A DNA stretch of 7,718 nt from an uncultured Acidobacteriota bacterium (lineage in GTDB: Bacteria > Acidobacteriota > Terriglobia > Bryobacterales > Bryobacteraceae), in the NCBI GenBank assembly GCA_937952345.1, contig CALFYN010000241.1, positions 1 to 7,718 of the forward strand, in the 5' to 3' direction. The notes under the pieces are model-generated. The model searched no databases, was not told the DNA's origin, and was given only the letters and a program-made list of their open reading frames with translations. The translations under genes and the position numbers were made by a program. Positions 1 to 5,476 of the stretch are shown here, in pieces. Position 1 is the stretch's first letter. Each line of letters begins with the position of its first letter.

Positions 1-477
1 CGTGATGACACAATTCAATTTCGGGCTGAATTGTTTCAAACGTTCCAGGTACATTCTGGTGAGATCGGTGGATGTGACCCGTTTCGATTTGAGAAGCGGG
101 GCGAGGCTGGTGACCGGCCAGTAGGCCAAGTCTTCGATGTTCTTCCAGTCGCGGCGGACGGCCGGTTTCGATGGACGGAAGCGGGGCTTGGCGCCTTTGG
201 GGATGGCTGGAAGATTCGGGGTGAAGGTAAATGCCGGCGGCGTGTCCTGCGGGAGGGAGATTTTGCGCAACCCGTCGAAGTTGCCGAGCGCCCGGTTGAC
301 GTTGGCGAGCATCATGTCGAGGTGGGCGTCACGAAATTCGAGGCCCATCACTTTGAGAGCGGCCACGAGCGTTTCTTTGTTAATGGCCTGAACGGCCGGT
401 GCGGGCTGTTGTGCGGCGGCGCCGGATGACGAAGCGGCCAGCGCCGCCAGCAACTGAAACCATTCCCTACGTTCCAT
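1..477 (-). CDS. Amidase-signature family protein, N-terminal part (cut by window edge)
   Basis: The frame is open from ATG at 477 to the window edge (159 codons, no stop), so only the N-terminus is present. Residues 1-24 look like an export signal: twin Arg at 3-4 in a RREWF context, a short Ala/Leu-rich stretch, then an AAA-QQ cleavage-like site, suggesting Tat export. Residues 31-118 form an extension without a motif I can name, ending in a basic, Pro-rich linker. From about residue 119 the pattern matches the beginning of amidase-signature (GatA-like) enzymes: a V-T-S-L-x-x-L-L-K-S-K-x-V-T-S-x-D-L-T segment, then Y-L-E-R-L and P-K-L-N-C-V-I-T. The Lys-Ser-Ser catalytic triad would lie beyond the edge, so activity cannot be judged. 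The gene starts 10 bp after the hydrolase stop; GGAG (484-481) sits only 3 nt before the ATG. Probably co-transcribed with the hydrolase. The substrate is unknown, and the leader argues against a tRNA amidotransferase role. Confidence 0.8.
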   Translation of the reverse strand, partial: MERREWFQLLAALAASSSGAAAQQPAPAVQAINKETLVAALKVMGLEFRDAHLDMMLANVNRALGNFDGLRKISLPQDTPPAFTFTPNLPAIPKGAKPRFRPSKPAVRRDWKNIEDLAYWPVTSLAPLLKSKRVTSTDLTRMYLERLKQFSPKLNCVIT

Positions 478-487
478 CCGCTCCAGG

Positions 488-1387
488 TTAGCCCAGATGC
501 GCGTAGAAGAATTCGATGGTCTTGTTCCAGGCTTCGCAGGCGGCCTTGGCGTTGAACGCGGCGCCGGTGTCGTTATTGAACGCGTGGCCCACGCCTTCCC
601 AGACATGGAAGCCGAAGCGCTTTTGGATGGCGTTCATGGCGGCGATGGTGTTGGCGCCCTGGTTGGTCAGGTTGCGGTCTGTCTGCGCGTAGTGACAGAG
701 CACCTGGCCGAAGATATTGGGGATCTGATCGAGCGGAGGAGGAACTCCGTAGTAGACCACATTGGCGCGTGTGGTTTCGCCACTGGCGGCAAGGGCCCAT
801 ACGTTGGCTCCTCCGGCGCAGAATCCGACGGTGCCGATGCTGTCGCCGAAGACGTCGGGCAGGGTGCGGAGATAGCCCACCGCTTTGCGCAGATCGGCGA
901 GGCGGCCGGCGGGCGTGGTCTGGCCGTATGCTCGTGTCTGATCAGCGGGATCGGTGAACTGAGAGGAACCACCGAGGCGCGATAGCAGGTCGATGCCGAG
1001 AGCGTTGTATCCGGCGCGGGCGACGCGGCGTGTGACGTCGCGAATATGTTCGTTAAGGCCGCGATTTTCGTGAATCACTAGAACAGCGGGGATGGGATCG
1101 CTGACATCGCGCTTCGGTTTGACGAGATAGCCGAACAAAGGCGATTCATCGCCGGCGAATTGGACATCCTGGCCCACGATATCCGGAGCGTCAGCGGGTA
1201 CGCGCAGGTCCGTGGTGCAGGACGCGGGTTGTTGGGCTTTCAAAGGCGCGCCCATGTTGTTCAGGGCGGCGCTCACGATGGCAACGCCGCCGGCGATCTG
1301 GCGGGCGCGGCGGATCATTTCACGGCGGCTGAATGCACCATCTATATACAGATGCGCCAGCTCATGAGCTTCTTTGTGGTCGTTCAT
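488..1387 (-). CDS. Dienelactone hydrolase family alpha/beta-hydrolase with Tat-like leader
   Basis: A 299-residue protein of the dienelactone hydrolase (carboxymethylenebutenolidase) family, alpha/beta-hydrolases with a Cys-Asp-His triad. Visible candidates are Cys190 in the nucleophile elbow G-F-C-A-G-G, Asp237 in A-Q-T-D-R, and His268 in G-V-G-H-A-F. Glu107 in H-E-N-R-G-L matches the Glu that interacts with the nucleophile Cys in this family. The first ~55 residues precede the fold and contain S-R-R-E-M-I (twin Arg 21-22), then a moderately hydrophobic stretch and an A-Q-Q site. This resembles a Tat signal but lies unusually far from the N-terminus, so export is uncertain. I chose ATG at 1387 over the in-frame GTG at 1393 because GAGG (1396-1393) is 5 nt before the ATG and overlaps the GTG. 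It lies 58 bp after narK, with a possible promoter and a hairpin between them. The physiological substrate cannot be read from sequence; a general esterase or lactonase is as likely as a true dienelactone hydrolase. Confidence 0.88.
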   Translation of the reverse strand: MNDHKEAHELAHLYIDGAFSRREMIRRARQIAGGVAIVSAALNNMGAPLKAQQPASCTTDLRVPADAPDIVGQDVQFAGDESPLFGYLVKPKRDVSDPIPAVLVIHENRGLNEHIRDVTRRVARAGYNALGIDLLSRLGGSSQFTDPADQTRAYGQTTPAGRLADLRKAVGYLRTLPDVFGDSIGTVGFCAGGANVWALAASGETTRANVVYYGVPPPLDQIPNIFGQVLCHYAQTDRNLTNQGANTIAAMNAIQKRFGFHVWEGVGHAFNNDTGAAFNAKAACEAWNKTIEFFYAHLG

Positions 1388-1433
1388 AGTCACCTCATAA
1401 AGTAATCGATAGCTTGCAGGGGAGTGTGACTAT
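1386..1433. repeat. Inverted repeat spanning the hydrolase leader, RBS and start codon
   Basis: ATAGTCAC at 1386-1393 is the exact reverse complement of GTGACTAT at 1426-1433. Inside these arms CTC (1394-1396) can pair with GAG (1422-1424) after one unpaired base (1425). This gives 11 base pairs with a single bulge around a loop of about 25 nt. In minus-strand RNA the downstream arm contains the hydrolase Shine-Dalgarno GAGG and the first two bases of its AUG, so a folded transcript would hide the translation start. The same dyad could instead be a DNA operator, as the arms are 40 bp apart, near four helical turns. The pairing is read directly; either function is inference. Confidence 0.5.
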
Positions 1434-1437
1434 TATA
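1432..1437 (-). promoter_or_regulatory. Possible sigma-70-type -10 element for the hydrolase-amidase pair
   Basis: Minus-strand TATAAT is a perfect -10 hexamer in an AT-rich patch (TATATAATAG) of otherwise GC-rich DNA, about 45 bp upstream of the hydrolase ATG. At 16-18 bp spacing no convincing -35 is present (CAGGAA or similar), so this is either a weak or activator-dependent promoter or chance. A start near 1425 would leave a leader of about 38 nt that lacks the upstream arm of the adjacent inverted repeat. Confidence 0.35.
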
Positions 1438-1445
1438 TAGCGCAA

Positions 1446-2693
1446 TTATGCGGATTCCTGCTGACCTAGCCACTTTGCGTAGGAGAAAATGCCACTCCGT
1501 TCGGCCACTACACGGTCCCAGCGGGCGAGCCAGGATGGTCCCAGGAGCAGGAGCGCAGCGAAGGCAAGGGCGAAGCCACCGGCAAGGATGAGAAACCCGC
1601 TGGCATATGTGCCGGTGCGGTCTTTGAAGACACCCAGTAAGCTCGGCAGAAAGAATCCGCCGATACCACCCGCCGCGCCAACCAGCCCGGTGATAATTCC
1701 CACGGATCCGGCGAAACGCTGTGGCACCAGTTGGAAAACAGCGCCATTGCCCATGCCGAGCAGCGCCATTGTAAGCGTTAATTGCATGGCGGCGATTTCC
1801 ACGGCGGGCAGCGCCATCAGCGAACCGAGCAGCATGGAAGCGCCCAATAGCACGCATAGAAGAAGCCGGTATCCGCCAAATCGATCGGACAGCCAGCCGC
1901 CGACGGGACGAAGCGCGCTTCCAGCAATCACGCTGATTGTGGCGAGATCGCCGGCGCTGACTTTGGCCAGTTGGTATTGGTCGGCATAGAAGAGAGTGAG
2001 AAAGCTGGCGAGTCCGGCGAATCCGCCAAAGGTGAAGCTGTAGAACACGCAGAACCAAGCCGTGTCGGGTTGGGCGAAGAGAGCTTTGTAATCCGGCCAG
2101 CCGATACGGCGGCGCTCGCCGGGCGCGTCTTTGGCCGTGAGCGCGAAGATCAGCAGCACCGCGAGAACAGGCAGCATGGCGATGCCGAATGCGTTCTGCC
2201 AACCCATGTACTTGGCGAGCCGCGGCATGAAGAGAGTTGCCAGCACGGTGCCGGAATTACCCGCTCCGGCGATGCCCATCGCCAGCCCTTGCAGTTCGGG
2301 TGGATACCAGCGGCTGGCGAGCGGCAAGGCGACGGCGAAACTCGCGCCGGCGATGCCGAGCAGACATCCGATGAGAAAGAAATGCGGCAATGCGGTGGCA
2401 AAGCGCCAGCCGAGCAGCAATGGGAGCAGGGTGAGGCCGAGGCCGATCATGCCGGTGCGGCGGCCTCCGATGCGGTCGGCCATTGCGCCCAGGATCGGGC
2501 GGAAGAAGGATCCGGCAAGCAGCGGGACAGCCACCAGGAAGCCCTTCTGGCTAGCGGTGAGATGCAGCGACTCGCCGAGATATGGCCCGAGTGGCCCAAG
2601 AATTACCCAGACCATGAAGCTGATATCAAAGTACAGAAACGATGCGATCAGCGTGGGGAAATGACCCTGTTTGCGGAAATCTGAAAATGTCAT
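1446..2693 (-). CDS. narK: NarK-family nitrate/nitrite transporter (MFS)
   Basis: A 415-residue major facilitator superfamily protein of the nitrate/nitrite porter group with about 12 hydrophobic segments; it would sit in the inner membrane and bring in nitrate, possibly exporting nitrite. Family marks are visible. Arg65 (F-F-R-P) and Arg262 (A-L-R-P-V-G-G) are in the contexts of the two substrate-binding arginines of NarK. The MFS loop motif is G-A-M-A-D-R-I-G-G-R-R (69-79). The first nitrate signature is A-G-A-G-N-S-G (142-148). The second is G-A-A-G-G-I-G-G (339-346), where the Asn common in many relatives is Gly. I chose ATG at 2693: AGGAG (2706-2702) lies 8 nt upstream, hydrophobic sequence begins soon after, and the ATG overlaps the nirD stop as ATGA. 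The open frame upstream to 2873 has no transporter character and lies over nirD. Transport direction and mode (symport or antiport) cannot be decided from sequence. Confidence 0.93.
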   Translation of the reverse strand: MTFSDFRKQGHFPTLIASFLYFDISFMVWVILGPLGPYLGESLHLTASQKGFLVAVPLLAGSFFRPILGAMADRIGGRRTGMIGLGLTLLPLLLGWRFATALPHFFLIGCLLGIAGASFAVALPLASRWYPPELQGLAMGIAGAGNSGTVLATLFMPRLAKYMGWQNAFGIAMLPVLAVLLIFALTAKDAPGERRRIGWPDYKALFAQPDTAWFCVFYSFTFGGFAGLASFLTLFYADQYQLAKVSAGDLATISVIAGSALRPVGGWLSDRFGGYRLLLCVLLGASMLLGSLMALPAVEIAAMQLTLTMALLGMGNGAVFQLVPQRFAGSVGIITGLVGAAGGIGGFFLPSLLGVFKDRTGTYASGFLILAGGFALAFAALLLLGPSWLARWDRVVAERSGIFSYAKWLGQQESA

Positions 2694-3022
2694 GCCACCA
2701 TCTCCTCTCGATCCTGGGTAAGTTGAATCTGAATGACTCCGTCTTCGACGCGCACTGGATAGGTGCGAACCTTGATGGGCAGATCGGGCCGTGTCACACG
2801 GCCAGAATCCAGGCACACCTTCCATCCGTGGAGAGGGCACACGACTGCGCCGCCGGTAGTGATCCCATCGCACAGTGGACCCTGGTTATGAGGACAGCGG
2901 TTGTCGATGGCCTTGATGCCGTCAGGCATGTGGAAGATGGCGATTTCCCGCTGGCCCACCTGGACGGCCCGTCCTTCGCGCACGGGGATGTTGTCCACCT
3001 TGGTGATCTTGATCCATTGCAT
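2690..3022 (-). CDS. nirD: Nitrite reductase small subunit NirD, Rieske [2Fe-2S] type
   Basis: A 110-residue protein, the usual size for NirD, which partners NirB in cytoplasmic NAD(P)H-dependent reduction of nitrite to ammonium. It has a complete Rieske ligand set: Cys43-Pro-His45, then Cys62-Pro-Leu-His65 with 16 residues between the pairs, in the contexts N-R-C-P-H-N-Q-G and V-C-P-L-H-G-W. It should therefore bind a [2Fe-2S] cluster, unlike E. coli NirD, which has the fold but lacks the ligands. Start is ATG at 3022 with AGAGGA (3036-3031) 8 nt upstream; this Shine-Dalgarno overlaps the nirB stop codon. The 12 bp gap to nirB and the ATGA overlap with narK indicate one transcript with coupled translation. 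A Rieske ferredoxin of an oxygenase is an alternative by fold, but the position directly after nirB settles the call. Confidence 0.93.
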   Translation of the reverse strand: MQWIKITKVDNIPVREGRAVQVGQREIAIFHMPDGIKAIDNRCPHNQGPLCDGITTGGAVVCPLHGWKVCLDSGRVTRPDLPIKVRTYPVRVEDGVIQIQLTQDREEMVA

Positions 3023-3034
3023 GTTGTGAATCCT

Positions 3035-5476
3035 CTAGTTGGCTTTGACGGCTATTTCCGGCTGTTGCAGCGGTTGGATCTGCACGAACTGAGCCGGCGT
3101 TCTGGGTTGATCGCGCTCGAGCCATGCGTCGCGTGACATCGACTTTGCCTTGCGCAAGCGATCGAGCAAGGCGGCTTTGTTGTCGTCGGGGGCGTACACT
3201 GTTTCGCGCCGGATTTTCTCCATTCCGAAGCGTTCGACGAAGTCGTAAGTGCGTTCGAGGTAATTGGCGTTCTCGCGGTAGTACTGGAAGAACAGTTCCG
3301 CACCTTCCAGAGCCTCTTCGGTCGTGGAGACAGTAATCAGCAGATCGGCTTTGCGAACGCTCTTGCCGGCCGCGCCACCCACTACCACCTGCCAGCTTCC
3401 TTCCTGTCCAACGAGGCCGATGTCTTTCACGGTAGCTTCCGCGCAATTGCGCGGGCAGCCAACCACGGCGAGTTTTGTTTTATGGGGTGTGAAGAGATTC
3501 TCCAGGCGGCGCTCCAGTTCGATGCCGGTGCGGATGGAGTCCTGCGTGCCGAAGCGGCAGAACTCCGTGCCGACACAGGTCTTCACCATGCGCAGGCCTT
3601 TGGCGTAGGCCTGTCCGGAGGGCATGCCGAGATCGGCCCAGATCTTGGGAAGATCGGATTTGTGTACTCCGAGCAGATCGATGCGCTGGCTGCCGGTGAC
3701 TTTCACCATGCCGACGTTGTACTTCTCGGCGGCATCGGCGATGCGGCGCAATTCATCGGGAGTAGTGACGCCGCCGCGCATGCGCGGGACGACGGAGAAT
3801 GTCCCGTCGCGCTGGATGTTGGCATGCACGCGGTCGTTGATGAATCGCGAGGAACGATCTTCGGAATGGTCGCCGCACCAGACGACATCCACCATGTAGC
3901 TGAGCGCCGGCTTGCATTTCTCGCAGCCTTGGCCGTTACCGTAGATAGAAAGGATCTGCTCCACGGATTTCAGTTGCTGGGTGCGAATCATCTCACGCAG
4001 GCGCTCCTCGGGAAATGGGACACAGGAGCAGAGGTTGCTGGCCTGTTCTTCCTGGAAGTTCGGGGCGACGGAGCGGAGGATGCTTTCGCAGAGCCCGGCG
4101 CAGCTTCCACAACCGGTGGAAGCACGGGTGGTCTCCTTCAATTGCGGCATGGTGCAGATGCCGCGTTCGTGAATGGCCTGAATGATATTGTCTTTGCTGA
4201 CGCCGAGGCAGCCGCATACAGTGTCGTGCGCGGAGAGTTGCGCGGCGGCTTCGCCGGGATCGGCGGCCGGCTCGGTCCAAAAGAGGCTCCTGCGCTTGCG
4301 GCTGAGGTCTTCGCCGGTCTTCATCCACTCGACGTAGCGGGAGCTATCGGCTGTCTCTCCGATGAGCACAACGCCAACCATCCTGTTGTTCTTGAGGATG
4401 GCCTTCTTGTAGATGCCGAGCGAGGCATCTTCATAGCGGATGGAATCGTAACCTTCGGCGTCATCTGTCAGGCCGGCGGAGAAAACATCGACTCCCGCGA
4501 TCTTCAGTTTTGCCGCCGGAGTGCTGGCGGCGAATCCTGGTGTTTCGTTGCCTGTGATGGCGGCAGCGAGCACTTTGCCCTGCGCCAGCAGTGGGGCGAC
4601 CAAGCCAAATGTTTCTCCGTTGTGTTCCGTGCATTCTCCGACGGCGTAGATATCGGGGTCCGAAGTACGGAGGTAATCATCGACCACGATGCCGCGACTC
4701 ACTCTGAGTCCTGCCTCGGCGGCGAGCTTCGTATTGGGACGAATGCCGGCGGCGATCACCACAAGGTCGGCGGGTAACTCCTCGCCGTCGCGGAAGCGGA
4801 CACCTTCGACCTTGCCATTGCCCGAGAGCGAGGCGGTTTGCCGCGAGAGGTGAACGCGAATGCCGAGCCGTTCGATCTTGTTCTTCAGATACGTGGCGCC
4901 CAAGTGGTCCAGTTGCCGGTCCATGAGGCGATCGGTGAGATGCACAACGGATACGTCGCAACCTTGCACTTGCAGGCCGCGGGCCGCTTCCAGCCCGAGC
5001 AGGCCACCGCCGATTACGACAGCCTTTTTCCCGGGCCTCGACCATTCGAGCATGCGCTGCGTATCTTCCATGTTGCGGAAGGTGCACACGTGTTTCTTGT
5101 CCATGCCATCGATGGGTGGCATGAAGGGCGAACTTCCGGTGGCGATGATCAGTTTGTCGTAGGAAGCTTCGCTGCCATCATCGCCGAGCACGCGCTTGCG
5201 GTCGCGGTCGATGCCGCTGATGCGAATGCCGAGCCGGAGACTGATCTTGTTGTTGAGATACCAGTCGATGGGGTTGAGGGTAATCTCGTCGATGTTCTTT
5301 TCGCCGGCGAGCACGGAACTGAGCAGGATGCGGTTGTAGTTCACGTGGGTTTCATCGCCAAAGACGGTGATCTCGTATTCGTGGGTGTGGCGAAGAATCT
5401 GTTCCAGGCAGGCTATGCCGGCCATACCGTTGCCGATCAGGACGAGACGTTTTGGGCTCGACTTCTTTTTTCTCAC
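3035..5476 (-). CDS. nirB: Assimilatory NAD(P)H nitrite reductase large subunit NirB
   Basis: An 813-residue siroheme/FAD/Fe-S enzyme that reduces nitrite to ammonium in the cytoplasm with electrons from NAD(P)H; length is close to the usual 800-850. Domains in order: FAD-binding Rossmann motif G-N-G-M-A-G (15-20); NAD(P)-binding G-G-G-L-L-G (156-161); FAD-side A-V-G-E-C-T (278-283); BFD-like [2Fe-2S] cysteines 421, 423, 456, 459; a second four-Cys set at 483, 485, 518, 521; a nitrite/sulfite reductase ferredoxin-like half (about 555-620); and the siroheme-[4Fe-4S] ligands Cys634-x5-Cys640 and Cys674-x3-Cys678. The start is GTG at 5476: AGGAG (5488-5484) is 7 nt upstream, and the FAD motif follows within 15 codons. 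GTG overlaps the nasA stop as GTGA, implying translational coupling. The same frame is open back to a TTG at 5797, but those 107 codons lie within nasA and carry no family similarity. nirD follows after 12 bp. Confidence 0.96.
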   Translation of the reverse strand: MRKKKSSPKRLVLIGNGMAGIACLEQILRHTHEYEITVFGDETHVNYNRILLSSVLAGEKNIDEITLNPIDWYLNNKISLRLGIRISGIDRDRKRVLGDDGSEASYDKLIIATGSSPFMPPIDGMDKKHVCTFRNMEDTQRMLEWSRPGKKAVVIGGGLLGLEAARGLQVQGCDVSVVHLTDRLMDRQLDHLGATYLKNKIERLGIRVHLSRQTASLSGNGKVEGVRFRDGEELPADLVVIAAGIRPNTKLAAEAGLRVSRGIVVDDYLRTSDPDIYAVGECTEHNGETFGLVAPLLAQGKVLAAAITGNETPGFAASTPAAKLKIAGVDVFSAGLTDDAEGYDSIRYEDASLGIYKKAILKNNRMVGVVLIGETADSSRYVEWMKTGEDLSRKRRSLFWTEPAADPGEAAAQLSAHDTVCGCLGVSKDNIIQAIHERGICTMPQLKETTRASTGCGSCAGLCESILRSVAPNFQEEQASNLCSCVPFPEERLREMIRTQQLKSVEQILSIYGNGQGCEKCKPALSYMVDVVWCGDHSEDRSSRFINDRVHANIQRDGTFSVVPRMRGGVTTPDELRRIADAAEKYNVGMVKVTGSQRIDLLGVHKSDLPKIWADLGMPSGQAYAKGLRMVKTCVGTEFCRFGTQDSIRTGIELERRLENLFTPHKTKLAVVGCPRNCAEATVKDIGLVGQEGSWQVVVGGAAGKSVRKADLLITVSTTEEALEGAELFFQYYRENANYLERTYDFVERFGMEKIRRETVYAPDDNKAALLDRLRKAKSMSRDAWLERDQPRTPAQFVQIQPLQQPEIAVKAN

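Noticed and set aside
31..429. Plus-strand open frame of 132 codons at the left end
   Set aside because: The opposite strand encodes the amidase N-terminus with leader and family segment, which explains this stretch better.
497..985. Plus-strand open frame of 162 codons antisense to the hydrolase
   Set aside because: The hydrolase has an intact catalytic triad on the minus strand; this frame shows nothing recognisable.
1388..1460. Rho-independent terminator after narK
   Set aside because: The only hairpin in the gap has a long loop, a modest stem and no following U-tract, so it does not look like an intrinsic terminator.
1390..2202. Minus-strand open frame of 270 codons overlapping narK in another frame
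   Set aside because: Arg/Ala/His-rich out-of-frame translation of narK with no domain; the narK frame has intact transporter signatures.
1971..2684. Plus-strand open frame of 237 codons antisense to narK
   Set aside because: Its Glu/Gln/Arg/Ala-rich composition is what the complement of hydrophobic membrane codons gives; narK is clear on the minus strand.
3482..4777. Plus-strand open frame of 431 codons antisense to nirB
   Set aside because: It lies entirely within nirB, whose motifs are intact on the other strand. The peptide is rich in Ala, Gly, Asp and Glu with no recognisable motif, as expected from an antisense frame in GC-rich DNA.
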